In this document: piece by piece, positions 1 to 8,700 of the stretch
How the letters are laid out: every line of letters starts with the position of its first letter
Numbering within the stretch: the first letter of the stretch is position 1
Assembly (NCBI RefSeq): GCF_016756595.1
Contig: NZ_AP023257.1
Location: 2,682,001 to 2,746,000, forward strand
Direction: 5' to 3'
Source: Mesorhizobium sp. L-2-11
GTDB lineage: Bacteria; Pseudomonadota; Alphaproteobacteria; Rhizobiales; Rhizobiaceae
DNA length: 64,000 nt
Notes under the pieces: generated by a model
What the model was told of the DNA's origin: nothing
The model's input: the letters and a program-made list of their open reading frames with translations, nothing else
Databases searched by the model: none
Program-made: the position numbers and the translations under genes

Positions 1-1876
1 CCCTGGTGGCGCCGGTCTCCGGATCGACCTCGATATCGCAGATATGGGTGGCGAAGGAGACGCCGGCGCCGTCGGCGACGAGCTCGCTGTGGCCGGCGAT
101 CGGCCCGCCCGTCTTTCCTGACGCCGCCGCGATCTCCCTTAGGGACAGCGCCGCAAGGTTGCCGTACTTCTCGCCTTTGGCGATGGCTTGGCCGTTTTCC
201 CAGACCACGTCGTCGACGGGAATGTCCCACATCTGCGCGGCGCGTTCGCGCAGGACCTTGATGGCGTTGCGGGCGGCCGAGATCGTCGCCATCGAGGAGG
301 AGAAGGTGCCGCGACTGCCGTCCGTCATGTCGTTGTAGCCGAGGCTGGAGGTGTCGGCGACCACCGCCTTGACCTGCTCATAGGCGATGCCGAGTTCCTC
401 CGCCGCCACCAGCGACAGCGACGCGCGGGAACCACCCACATCGACCGTGCCGACGGCAAGCGAGACCGAGCCGTCCATGCCGATGTTGAGGTCGGTGCAG
501 GTCTGGCCGCCGAAGTTGAACCAGAAGCCGCAAGCCATGCCGCGGCCCTGGTTCTTGCCCAGCGGCGCCTTCATGTGCGGATGGTTCTTCGCAGCCTCCA
601 GCGTCGGGCCGATGCCGATCGGGCCGTAGACCGGGCCGTAGGACGATCGGGTGCCTTCCTGGGCGGCGTTCCTGATCCGGAACTCGACCGGATCCATGCC
701 GATCTCCTTGGCCAGTTCGTCGACGGCACTTTCAACTGCAAACGCCGCCATCGGCGCCGATGGCGCGCGATAGGCCGCCGTCTTCGGCCGGTTGACCAGC
801 ACTTCGTAGCCGACCGTCTTGACGTTAGCGAGATTGTAACAGGCAAACGCGGTCATGGCGCCGAGCTCGGCCCACATGCCGGCATAGGGGCCGCAGGAGT
901 AGCGCAACGTCGCCTCGGCCGCGGTGATCGTGCCGTCCTTGCGGGCGCCGATCCTGACGTCGATGGAGGTGGCGCTGGTCGGCCCGGAGGCGCGGAACAC
1001 CTCGTCGCGCGTCATCACCAGCTTGACCGGACGGCCGGCCTTGCGCGACAGCGCCAGCGCCACCGGCTCGGCCCAGACATGGGTCTTGCCGCCGAAACCG
1101 CCGCCGATCTCCGACGAGGTGACGCGCAGCTTGGAGGCTTCCATGCCAAGCAGTTGGGCGCAGTGCTGGCGATAGACGAAATGGCCTTGGGTGCAAACCC
1201 AAAGGTCGGCGGTGCCGTCGGCGCTGACGTTCGCCACGCAGGCATGCGGCTCGATATAGCCCTGGTGCGTCTGCTCGGTCTTGAAGGAGCGTTCGACGAT
1301 GTAATCGGCCTGCCCAAATCCCTCATGGATGTCGCCATGGCCGTACTGGCTGCGTTTGGTGACGTTGGACGGCTTGACGGGCTTTTGCTCAAGGCCCTCG
1401 GTGAAGATGGTGTCGTCGAGCACGGGCGCCGAGTGCCTCATCGCCTCGTCGACGTCGGTCACATGCGGCAGCACTTCATAGTCGACCTCGATCAGCTTCA
1501 GCGCCTGCCTCGCCGTGCGGGCGTCGACTGCGGCGACTGCTGCCACCGCATGGCCGTCATAGAGCGCCTTCTTGCGCGCCATGCAGTTGTCGAGGATGTC
1601 GTACAGGGCGGCATCGCCGTCGGTGAGGTCGGGCAGGTCGGCCGCGGTGATCACCGCCTTCACTCCGTTGAGCTTCTCCGCCTTCGAGGTGTCGATCTTC
1701 CTGATCGTGGCGTGCGCGTGCGGGCTTCTCAGGATACGCCCGACCAACTGACCGGCCATGTTGAAATCCGCGCCATAGCGGGCGCGGCCCGTTACCTTGT
1801 CGACGCCGTCGGGACGGATGGGACGGGTGCCGACGGAGGCGAAATTGCGTCCGGAATAGCGCGGATCGAAGTTCAT
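1..1876 (-). CDS. Molybdopterin-binding (large) subunit of a xanthine dehydrogenase-family hydroxylase, C-terminus outside window
   Basis: About 625 codons are visible; the 3' end lies beyond base 1. The protein should bind the Mo-molybdopterin cytosine dinucleotide cofactor and hydroxylate an organic substrate in the cytoplasm. GGGFGGK at residues 258-264 is the conserved family motif. The segment AYRAPSAP near residues 368-375 occupies the place of the active-site loop and is neither the AYxCSFR of form I CO dehydrogenase nor the AYRGAGR of form II, so I do not call it coxL. A glycine-rich segment GTVDVGGS replaces the more usual GTGDMGQG. The ATG lies 2 bases after the stop of the 2Fe-2S subunit, giving a clear M-S-L type operon with the next two genes. 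The substrate cannot be told from sequence. Confidence 0.9.
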   Translation of the reverse strand, partial: MNFDPRYSGRNFASVGTRPIRPDGVDKVTGRARYGADFNMAGQLVGRILRSPHAHATIRKIDTSKAEKLNGVKAVITAADLPDLTDGDAALYDILDNCMARKKALYDGHAVAAVAAVDARTARQALKLIEVDYEVLPHVTDVDEAMRHSAPVLDDTIFTEGLEQKPVKPSNVTKRSQYGHGDIHEGFGQADYIVERSFKTEQTHQGYIEPHACVANVSADGTADLWVCTQGHFVYRQHCAQLLGMEASKLRVTSSEIGGGFGGKTHVWAEPVALALSRKAGRPVKLVMTRDEVFRASGPTSATSIDVRIGARKDGTITAAEATLRYSCGPYAGMWAELGAMTAFACYNLANVKTVGYEVLVNRPKTAAYRAPSAPMAAFAVESAVDELAKEIGMDPVEFRIRNAAQEGTRSSYGPVYGPIGIGPTLEAAKNHPHMKAPLGKNQGRGMACGFWFNFGGQTCTDLNIGMDGSVSLAVGTVDVGGSRASLSLVAAEELGIAYEQVKAVVADTSSLGYNDMTDGSRGTFSSSMATISAARNAIKVLRERAAQMWDIPVDDVVWENGQAIAKGEKYGNLAALSLREIAAASGKTGGPIAGHSELVADGAGVSFATHICDIEVDPETGATR

Positions 1877-1878
1877 CG

Positions 1879-2358
1879 TCAGGCTCCCTTCATTACGCTT
1901 GCCGCGTCCTGGACGGCGCGCACGATCTTGTCATAGCCGGTGCAGCGGCAGAGGTTCCCGGCGAGGCCGAAGCGGATTTCCTCCTCGGTCGGGTCGGGGT
2001 TCTTGGCCAACAGGTCTTTCGCCGCGATCAGGAAGCCCGGCGTGCAGACGCCGCATTGCAGCGCTGCGTGCTCGAGGAACTTCTGCTGCAGCGGATGCAG
2101 CCTGTCGCCTTGCGCCATGCCCTCGATGGTTTCGACGCGCCGGCCTTCGGCCTCCGCGCCAAGCACCAGGCACGAGCACACCAGCCGGTCGTCGAGGATG
2201 ATGCTGCAGGCGCCGCAGTCGCCGGTTCCGCATCCTTCCTTGGCGCCGGTCAGCCCGAGGCGATCGCGCAGCACATCGAGCAGCGTCTCGTCCGGTTGGC
2301 AAAGGTACTCGACATTGTCGCCGTTGATTGTGGTTGAGACTGCTACACCGGCCATCAT
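1879..2358 (-). CDS. (2Fe-2S)-binding small subunit of the molybdenum hydroxylase
   Basis: A 159-residue electron-transfer subunit with two [2Fe-2S] clusters. The N-terminal ferredoxin-like domain has the C-x4-C-x2-C pattern in EGCGTGDCGACS followed by a later Cys (VCSC). The C-terminal helical domain has CGVCTPG and CRCTGY. The length is normal for the family. The start ATG overlaps the stop of the FAD subunit by 4 bases (ATGA) and is preceded by AGGAGG, so the genes are translationally coupled. It passes electrons from the Mo site of the large subunit to the FAD subunit. Confidence 0.95.
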   Translation of the reverse strand: MMAGVAVSTTINGDNVEYLCQPDETLLDVLRDRLGLTGAKEGCGTGDCGACSIILDDRLVCSCLVLGAEAEGRRVETIEGMAQGDRLHPLQQKFLEHAALQCGVCTPGFLIAAKDLLAKNPDPTEEEIRFGLAGNLCRCTGYDKIVRAVQDAASVMKGA

Positions 2359-3215
2359 TTGCCTCCTGCACGTGCATAGGCGGTCATGGCGGCCCGCCTG
2401 GCCAGCACACCCGCAACTTTTCTTCTGAATTCGACGGTACCGCGCTTGTCGTCGATCGGACGGCAGGCCCCCGCGCAGACCTTGGCGAGCCGCTCCAGTG
2501 CTGCTTCGTCCAGCTTCCTGCCGATGAGGGCCTCGGCGGCCTCTTCCACCAGCAGCACCGTCGGCGCCGCCGCGCCCAGCGCCACGCGGGCCGATTTGAC
2601 GACACCTTGCTCATCGAGCGTCAGGTTCACCCCGGCGCTGACCACGGCGATGTCCATCTCCGTGCGTGGAATGAAACGCAGATAGGCATCGCCGGAGCGC
2701 GGCGCGCGCCTATCGAGCAGGATCGCCTCGATGATCTCGCCCTTGGCGAGCGACGTCTTGCCCGGCCCGGTCGGCACTGCCTCCACGGGAACCGTGCGCC
2801 TGCCTCCTGGCCCGACAATCAATGCCCTGGCGCCGGCGGCCACCAGCGCCGGCACGCTGTCGGCCGCCGGCGAGGCGTTGCAAAGATTGCCGACGATTGT
2901 GCAGCGACCCTGCACCTGTTTCGAGCCGATCAGCTTGGCCGCTTCGACGACGCCCGGCCATTCCCTGTTCAAGGCCGCGCTCTCTCCCATCAGGGCGCAG
3001 GAGACCGCAGCACCGATGCTGAAGCCCTCCGCCGTTTCCCTGATCTCGCCCAGCCCGTCGATTGCCTTGATGTCGACGATCAGGTCGGGCTCGATAAAGC
3101 CGCCTTTCATTCTCACCAGGAGGTCGCTGCCTCCGGCGAGAATGGCGGCGGTACCGGGCGAGCCGGCCAACTGGCCAACGGCATCTTCCATTGAAAGCGG
3201 ACGTATGTAGCGCAT
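2355..3215 (-). CDS. FAD-binding (medium) subunit of the molybdenum hydroxylase
   Basis: A 286-residue member of the FAD_binding_5 / CO dehydrogenase flavoprotein C-terminal family. AILAGGSDLL near residues 30-40 is the first FAD-binding motif, and TIVGNLCNASPAADSVPAL near residues 105-125 is the second. I chose the ATG reading MRYIRPLS because GGGGAG lies just upstream and family members start there; an in-frame ATG 162 bases upstream would add an unlike leader. First gene of the three-gene operon; its promoter must lie in 3216-3377. Confidence 0.93.
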   Translation of the reverse strand: MRYIRPLSMEDAVGQLAGSPGTAAILAGGSDLLVRMKGGFIEPDLIVDIKAIDGLGEIRETAEGFSIGAAVSCALMGESAALNREWPGVVEAAKLIGSKQVQGRCTIVGNLCNASPAADSVPALVAAGARALIVGPGGRRTVPVEAVPTGPGKTSLAKGEIIEAILLDRRAPRSGDAYLRFIPRTEMDIAVVSAGVNLTLDEQGVVKSARVALGAAAPTVLLVEEAAEALIGRKLDEAALERLAKVCAGACRPIDDKRGTVEFRRKVAGVLARRAAMTAYARAGGK

Positions 3216-3377
3216 CGTCTCCCCTTGATCATCGCAATTCTGTCGGCCTGTTATAGAGCCTTGGATTGGAATGGTCATCCGGTTCTGCATCAGCAGCGAT
3301 TGGGCCAGGCGCCGCAGGAGGAATGGCAACATTCCACCATCTCTGACGCTGGTGATTAGCCACAGGCCCCATGCCAA

Positions 3378-4307
3378 TCAGGGCGCCGGGTTGAACTGGA
3401 GCAATTTGAAACAATCGCCGCTTCCCGACTTCAACTGCGTCAGGAAGCGTTTCGACCGATCGATCCATTCCTGGTGCGACCTGGCTTCGGCCTCGATCTC
3501 GTCGACCGGTCCAAGCTTGACGAAGCTGCGCCCCTGGCTGAAAAGCCAGCACGCACGGCCGAGAAGCCTTCGGCTGCGCTGGCGCAAGAGGTCGGCATCA
3601 TAAAAGATGTCGAGCACCTCCTGCTTGATCTTTGCTTCCTTTTCAGGATTTGCGATCGCAACCGCGATCGAGTCTCCGCCGATCGCATCCTGCAGGTCCT
3701 TGTAGTCGAGGGCGAGCTGAGTGGCGGCATATTTGATCTCGCTCTCATCCCTCACGATGTTGAACCACAGCGTGGGGTCGAGTTCGTTGACGACGAGCGA
3801 TGCTTCGAAATCGCGCGACAGGTTCAGGATATCGAACGCTTGAACTTCGACGTCGCGCTCAACCAAAAGGATCTCGGCGACCTGCTTGCCGAGTTCCGCC
3901 CTGTGCGCGCTGATGGCGGCATTGGTCCCGCCGAGTTCCGGACTGATATAGGGTCCGCCATCATCCAGCAGCGCATCGAATTCGCTGAGGTATTCGACGA
4001 CGGCCGCGCCGCGAGCAATGCGTGCGGCCAATTTGGCAAGAACCAGCTGGAGCTCCGTTTCGCGTTTGCGCTGGTCCTGATAATTCTGCTGGAAAAAGAA
4101 GATGAACAGAGAAACGCCAATTCCGATCAGGATAACGCCGAGCTGGGAAAAGATGTTGCGATAATATTCCAGCAGCTTTTCACGATGGCGCATGTCGTGG
4201 CGCACGCTGTGCGCCACACGAGAATTGACGATCAGTGAAAGGATCAGCAGCCCGGCACCGACCAGGATGAGGCCGCCGATGAGGAAATAGCCTTGGCCTG
4301 AATCCAT
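3378..4307 (-). CDS. Unknown inner-membrane protein with two N-terminal membrane helices
   Basis: 309 residues, no family recognised. The first helix is at about residues 8-27 (YFLIGGLILVGAGLLILSLI). A basic loop with RHDMRHREK follows, then a second helix at about 52-72. The remaining ~235 residues are charged, helical and probably coiled-coil, with many Glu, Lys and Gln residues, and should face one side of the membrane as a soluble domain. No catalytic motif is visible. It stands alone between the hydroxylase operon and a small plus-strand gene. Confidence 0.7.
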   Translation of the reverse strand: MDSGQGYFLIGGLILVGAGLLILSLIVNSRVAHSVRHDMRHREKLLEYYRNIFSQLGVILIGIGVSLFIFFFQQNYQDQRKRETELQLVLAKLAARIARGAAVVEYLSEFDALLDDGGPYISPELGGTNAAISAHRAELGKQVAEILLVERDVEVQAFDILNLSRDFEASLVVNELDPTLWFNIVRDESEIKYAATQLALDYKDLQDAIGGDSIAVAIANPEKEAKIKQEVLDIFYDADLLRQRSRRLLGRACWLFSQGRSFVKLGPVDEIEAEARSHQEWIDRSKRFLTQLKSGSGDCFKLLQFNPAP

Positions 4308-4455
4308 TCTTTTGCCCGTCCGTGAAGCCCCAGACCGCGCAGACTAATCCCATTCCGTTTCAACGCCTACGGGCGACACCCAAAGCGCGCGCTCGCCTAA
4401 TACTTTAGTTGTAATCTGTCGCGTGTTTGATATCGTCTCGGCGGGAGGAATTCAG

Positions 4456-4722
4456 ATGGCCGTGGAGTGCACATCCGCGCCCTATATGGGCGTCTTTTCA
4501 ACCATTGAACTGGATCTCTTGAGGGGTGTGGTTCGGGAAACTTTGCGCTCCGGCGAAGCGGAGCTCGACAACGAGGACGCCGAAAGAATCGCGCGCGTGG
4601 TTATCGCAACCTACAAGGACGGCTCCTCGGGTCGCGAGGAATTGCTTGAAGCCGCCCGGATTGCCGCCAGGCGCTGCGCCCTCGACCATTTTTACGATCG
4701 GGCAGTCGGCTTGTTCGCATAG
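4456..4722 (+). CDS. Small hypothetical protein, 88 residues
   Basis: Reads MAVECTSAPYMGVF from an ATG preceded by GGGAGGAATTC, a good ribosome-binding site; the ORF is open further upstream but without such a site. The sequence is mostly helical, with an acidic stretch (SGEAELDNEDAERIARV) resembling small uncharacterised rhizobial proteins. No motif suggests a function. A dispersed repeat starts 12 bases after its stop. Confidence 0.6.
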   Translation: MAVECTSAPYMGVFSTIELDLLRGVVRETLRSGEAELDNEDAERIARVVIATYKDGSSGREELLEAARIAARRCALDHFYDRAVGLFA

Positions 4723-5041
4723 GCACCCCTCAACTTCGTCATCCAAGGGCGAAGCAAGGAGCGAAGCGACGCGGCGCAGACCCTGGGATCCATATGTGGA
4801 CGGCGCCCTGCCTGCAACGGTTGTCTTGCGTCGTTTTCGATCGCTTGCGTCCATATGTCCGGCCTTTGAGCGCGGTCCGTGCGGCCGCTGGCCAAGGTGG
4901 GGTTCGCGACGCCCGTTCCAATCATGCCAGCGGTTTCGTTGGCCAATGGATCCCTCGGAGTTTCGCGCGTCACGGATCGATCGATCACGTCCATCTTCCT
5001 TCCGTTGCAAGAGCTTGTGTTCGGTGTTCCTCCGTTGCGGC
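4723..5041. other. Gene-free stretch between the small hypothetical gene and the IS110 transposase
   Basis: Contains one copy of the 58-bp dispersed repeat (4735-4793) and then about 240 bases probably belonging to the IS110 element end or older repeat debris. The short inverted words CATATGTGGAC and GTCCATATG flank a 50-base segment just after the repeat. No supportable coding sequence. Confidence 0.5.
4735..4793 (+). repeat. 58-bp dispersed repeat, copy 1
   Basis: Runs from TTCGTCATCC through GAAGCAAGGAGCGAAGCGAC to GGGATCCAT. Nearly the same sequence occurs inverted at 6587-6644, with a few substitutions and small indels. The two copies bracket the IS110 transposase and the GIY-YIG cassette. 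It is of the kind of intergenic repeat that is scattered in Mesorhizobium genomes (background knowledge, not tested here). Confidence 0.75.
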
Positions 5042-6166
5042 CTATCCGGGCATGTCAGCGCCGTGCTGAGCCGCGGTCAGGGCTGGCCGCAGGCCACCGC
5101 CGCAGGCGGCGCGAAGCGGCCTTGAGGGCGGCGAGGAGGCGTCAGGCTGCCCGGATGGGCCGCAACGGTACGGCTCGCCGGTGATCATCATCTTCCAGGC
5201 CATGCGGGCGGTCTTGTTGGCGAGCGCCACAGCCGCCAGCTTCGGCGGCTTGCGCGCAATCAACGCCGCCAGCCACGGCGAGGCCTTGGCGCGGCCGCGA
5301 CGCACCTGCTGGATGTGGGCCGTCGCGCCCACCACCAGCGCCTGCCGCAGCATCTCGTCGCCGGCCCGCGTGATCACCCCCAGCCGGTTCTTGCCGGCGG
5401 TCGAATGGTTCTTCGGCGTCAGCCCCAGCCACGCCGCGAAGTCGCGTCCCGAGCCGAACGCTGTCGCATCAGTGACCTTGACGCCGAGCAGGCTCGCCAC
5501 GACCGGCCCGACGCCGGGCATCGCAGCCAGTCGCTGTCCAGTCTCGTCCTTGCGGTGATGGGCCAACAGCTTCTTGTCGATTGCCGCGTATCGCGCGCAC
5601 ACCGCGCGGTATTCCTCGCCGAGCGTCTCAAACAGTTCCTTTGCCAGCGCCGGCACCGTCGCGTCGCCGGCAATGCGGGCCAGCAGTGGCTCGATGCGGG
5701 CAAGGCCTTGTGCGGCCACCAGGCCGAATTCGGCTGCGTAGCCGCGGATCGTGTTGGAAAGCTGCGTGCGCCGCCGCACCAGCTGCTCGCGCACCCCAAA
5801 CAGCATCTGCGCCGCTTGCTGCTCGCCGCTCTTGACCCCAACAAAGCGTGTCCTGGGCCGGCTCATCGCCTCGCAGGTCGCCTCGGCGTCAGCCGCGTCA
5901 TGCTTGCCGCGCCGCACATACGGCTTCACGTGCTGCGCCGCGATCAGCACCACCTCATGACCCAGCCCCGACAGCGTGCGCGCCCAGTAATGCGAGCCGC
6001 CGCACGCCTCCAACCCGATCCTCACTGGCGCAAGCTTGGCGAAGAACGGGACTACCGCCCGCCGTCGCAATTTACGCACCAGCACCGGACGCTCCGCAGC
6101 GTCGACACCATGCAGCTGAAAAACACTCTTGGACGTATCCATGCCAATACGGATAAGCTGTTCCAC
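5042..6166 (-). CDS. IS110-family transposase
   Basis: 374 residues from a GTG preceded by AAGGGAG. The N-terminal RuvC-like DEDD domain begins RIGMDTSKSVFQLHG (Asp10 is the first acidic residue), with the expected EACGGSHYWAR and DAADAEA segments after it. The C-terminal Tnp_IS116/110/902 domain contains AAMPGVGPVVASLLG and a Ser-containing NHSTAGKNRLG segment. The length is normal and no stop interrupts it, so it may be functional. IS110 elements lack clear terminal inverted repeats, so I cannot set the element's ends. Confidence 0.92.
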   Translation of the reverse strand: MEQLIRIGMDTSKSVFQLHGVDAAERPVLVRKLRRRAVVPFFAKLAPVRIGLEACGGSHYWARTLSGLGHEVVLIAAQHVKPYVRRGKHDAADAEATCEAMSRPRTRFVGVKSGEQQAAQMLFGVREQLVRRRTQLSNTIRGYAAEFGLVAAQGLARIEPLLARIAGDATVPALAKELFETLGEEYRAVCARYAAIDKKLLAHHRKDETGQRLAAMPGVGPVVASLLGVKVTDATAFGSGRDFAAWLGLTPKNHSTAGKNRLGVITRAGDEMLRQALVVGATAHIQQVRRGRAKASPWLAALIARKPPKLAAVALANKTARMAWKMMITGEPYRCGPSGQPDASSPPSRPLRAACGGGLRPALTAAQHGADMPG

Positions 6167-6250
6167 GGACGGCTCCCTTGTTTGAGATCTCAACGAACTC
6201 ATTCTGGCACATCCGATGCCGTCGGGCGCCGTCCACCCCATCATGCCGTT

Positions 6251-6580
6251 ACCTCAGCCGAAGAATGCAGCGGCCCAGAAACGAACGCCTACCTCCCGGT
6301 TCCTCGAAAAAGCTCGAACCACTCTGGATTGGTCTTCTCGATCAGCTCTATCTTCCATCGGCGCGGCCAAACGCTAGCGACTTCTCGCGCCGGATAGCGT
6401 CGCGAATGTCAAAATGCTCCTCGTACCAGACCAGCCGCTGCACGCCGTAGCGGCTGGTAAAACGTGAGCCCTGGCCGGATCTGTGCTCCGGCATGCGGCG
6501 ACCGAGGTTGCCACGCTTCTAGCTCGCGGTCATGTAGGCATAAAGCGTCATTCTGGGCCGCTGCATTCTTCGGCTGATGT
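6251..6580. mobile_element. 330-bp cassette with 30-bp terminal inverted repeats
   Basis: Bases 6251-6280 and 6551-6580 are inverted copies matching at 29 of 30 positions (core GCCGAAGAATGCAGCGGCCC). The interior holds a decayed GIY-YIG nuclease gene whose start codon touches the right repeat and whose stop lies 9 bases inside the left repeat. The compact fit suggests that the nuclease gene and its inverted repeats moved as a unit, although no target duplication was identified. Confidence 0.65.
6289..6551 (-). pseudogene. Decayed GIY-YIG nuclease family protein
   Basis: In minus-strand order the remnants read MTLYAYMTAS, then a stop, then EHRSGQGSRFTSRYGVQRLVWYEEH and DIRDAIRREKSL, then after a further frame change KIELIEKTNPEWFELFEEPGR and a stop. 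These pieces match the order of small URI/GIY-YIG proteins (YxYxxxS start, VWYExH, AIxREKxLKxWxRxWKxxLI). The GIY-YIG core near the start is missing through a deletion and there is a stop after about 10 codons, so no functional nuclease can be made. Confidence 0.75.
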
Positions 6581-6586
6581 CACGGA

Positions 6587-6644
6587 ATGGATCCTAGGTT
6601 CTCGCCGCGTCGCTTCGCTCCTTGCTTCGACCTAGGATGACGAA
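6587..6644 (-). repeat. 58-bp dispersed repeat, copy 2 (inverted)
   Basis: Reverse complement of the repeat at 4735-4793 with a few differences (CCTAGG in place of CCAAGG and CCTGGG). It lies just downstream of the GGDEF-EAL gene. Confidence 0.75.
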
Positions 6645-6711
6645 GGCACGGGGGGCTTACGGCTAATCGCAGACGTCGGAGATGGCAGCTGCAGGCGGTC
6701 GGCAGCGACCC

Positions 6712-8688
6712 TTACGCAGAAAGGCCCAGCCTGAACTTGTCCGTATCTCTCATCCTGCCTCGCCTCGCGGCCAGGTGGTCCGTCAGCAGACTTTCTTCGA
6801 TGGGCTGTGACAGGAAAAACCCCTGAGCGCTGTGACAACGCTCGGCGATCAGGAAATCGAGCTGCGCTTCATTTTCCACCCCTTCTGCCAGAACGGTCAA
6901 GCCGAGGGAGTTGGCCAGCGCTATAATGCCTCGAACAACGTTCTGTTTTTTCTTCGACGCCTCCAGACCGCTCAAGAACGATCGGTCGATCTTCAGCCGA
7001 TCGAGGTTGAAATCGGCAAGGTAGCCGAAACTTGAATAGCCGGATCCAAAATCGTCGAGTGCCAGACCGACGCCGATGTTTCGAATTTCCGTCAGCATGT
7101 TCAAGGCGTTTCGGCTGTTTTGGATAAGTACCCCTTCCGTTATTTCCAGTTGCAGGCGCGACGGCGGCAGTCCTGTTTGTTGCAGCACCAGAACAAGGTG
7201 GGCGAAGTACGCATCGTTCTGAAGGCTTTTGCCCGAAAGATTGACCGAGCAAACGAAATCATCGGCAGAAACAGGCGCCCATCGAGCTGCCTGCAGGCAA
7301 GCCTTGCTCAGCACCACCTTGTCGACTTCCAGTATCAGGTCGCTTCGTTCGGCAATTGGAATGAATGACGTCGGCAGACGAATCGCTCCCGAAGCGGGGT
7401 CGCGCCAGCGCACAAGCGCCTCGGCACCGATCATGCGGCCGGTTGCCAGTTCGAACTGCGGTTGCCAAACCAGAAAGAACTCGTCGCAGTTAAGCGCACG
7501 CTTGATCCCGGCTTCTTCGCCGAGCTGCATATCGAACCGATTGAGGATTGCAGGCGAGAACGTCACGAAGCCAGAACGTCCTTCCGCTTTGGCGACATAA
7601 AGAGCGCTGTCTGCGTTGCGCAACAGGGTGGAAATATCCGAACCATGTTCGGGGAAACACGCCATGCCGATACTGGCTCCCATGCGCACGTGGTGCCCCG
7701 CGAGTTCGGCAAACCGGTTCAATTGCTCGCGAAGCCGATTTCCGAGAGCATCGGCTGCCGCGTGCCGGTCAGCGATCGCCATGACGGCAAACTCGTCGCC
7801 GCCCAGACGGATGGCGACAACTTCGTCGGGCCGTTCGACCGATTGCAGGATTTCGGCGACGGCTTTCAGCAAGAGATCACCGACGTGATGACCGAACGTA
7901 TCGTTCACGCTCTTGAAATGATCCAAATCTATCAGGAAAAGGCGGAGCTGCTTGCCGGCCAGCCTTGCCCGGTCCAGCATCACGTCCCTGTTGGCTGACA
8001 TCCAGGCACGGTTCTTCAATTCCGTGGCCGCGTCGCGCCAGGCCAGAAACTCCAGTTTCCTAATCGTTTCCCGACGGCCGATAAGCAATACGGCAGTTCC
8101 GATCGCCAGCAGCGACAAGACCGCCAGAGCGAATGCAATCTGGTAGTTGAATCTCTTCAGGCTTTTTTCCGCAGAATAGAGATCTACGTTGATCTCATCT
8201 CCATATTTGTAATATTCGTCGTTCATCCTCGCTACGAGATGCTCGAGTTCCAGCCCCGTTTCCTTCAAGATTTTTTCGTCGAGAGGCGGCCCGGCGGCAA
8301 TCATGGCATCAAGCCTTGTCACTGCGTCAACGACACGCGGAACGATACTTGCGTAGGCGGGAATCTCGCTCGCTGTCCCAGTGCCGTCGATCCGCTTGAA
8401 TCGAATGTAGACCAGGTCGTTCGCCGCCGATAACTGCTCAAGGCTGGCTGCAGAGTCTGGGGCGGCCTGGGCGAGCGATGTCATGTCCTTGAGGTGGGTT
8501 ACATCGCGTATTGCAATGTGGAACTCGCGGATGGCGAAAAAGCCGAACCGCGGCAGCGAATATTCGATCTTGCTGAGGCTGAGAAACAATACGGTGATCA
8601 GAACCGCGGAACTGGCCGCTGCAGCCGCAATGGCGGTCCCGTAGGTGACGGGAACGCGCCAGCCTCCAAAGCGTGCCATTCGAGCCAC
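6712..8688 (-). CDS. Membrane-bound GGDEF-EAL protein (cyclic-di-GMP synthesis and/or breakdown)
   Basis: 658 residues. Membrane helices at about 17-38 and 184-204 enclose a periplasmic sensor region of about 145 residues with no recognised fold. The GGDEF domain follows (RLGGDEF, GGDEF at 296-300) with the upstream LIDLDHFKSVND motif. The EAL domain has GAEALVRW (EAL at 422-424), LEITEG, DDFGSGYSS and KIDRSF. Both catalytic signatures look intact, so it could be bifunctional. It starts 12 bases after the stop of a small exported Moco-domain protein on the same strand, so the two are probably one operon and the partner may act at the periplasmic sensor region. Confidence 0.93.
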   Translation of the reverse strand: MARMARFGGWRVPVTYGTAIAAAAASSAVLITVLFLSLSKIEYSLPRFGFFAIREFHIAIRDVTHLKDMTSLAQAAPDSAASLEQLSAANDLVYIRFKRIDGTGTASEIPAYASIVPRVVDAVTRLDAMIAAGPPLDEKILKETGLELEHLVARMNDEYYKYGDEINVDLYSAEKSLKRFNYQIAFALAVLSLLAIGTAVLLIGRRETIRKLEFLAWRDAATELKNRAWMSANRDVMLDRARLAGKQLRLFLIDLDHFKSVNDTFGHHVGDLLLKAVAEILQSVERPDEVVAIRLGGDEFAVMAIADRHAAADALGNRLREQLNRFAELAGHHVRMGASIGMACFPEHGSDISTLLRNADSALYVAKAEGRSGFVTFSPAILNRFDMQLGEEAGIKRALNCDEFFLVWQPQFELATGRMIGAEALVRWRDPASGAIRLPTSFIPIAERSDLILEVDKVVLSKACLQAARWAPVSADDFVCSVNLSGKSLQNDAYFAHLVLVLQQTGLPPSRLQLEITEGVLIQNSRNALNMLTEIRNIGVGLALDDFGSGYSSFGYLADFNLDRLKIDRSFLSGLEASKKKQNVVRGIIALANSLGLTVLAEGVENEAQLDFLIAERCHSAQGFFLSQPIEESLLTDHLAARRGRMRDTDKFRLGLSA

Positions 8689-8700
8689 GCCGGAGCTCGA

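Noticed and set aside
188..1936. Long plus-strand open frame opposite the molybdenum hydroxylase genes
   Set aside because: High GC leaves many antisense frames open; the minus-strand protein has clear family motifs and the plus-strand translation has none.
1..3215. Calling the operon coxMSL (CO dehydrogenase)
   Set aside because: The large subunit lacks both AYxCSFR and AYRGAGR active-site loops, so CO oxidation is not supported.
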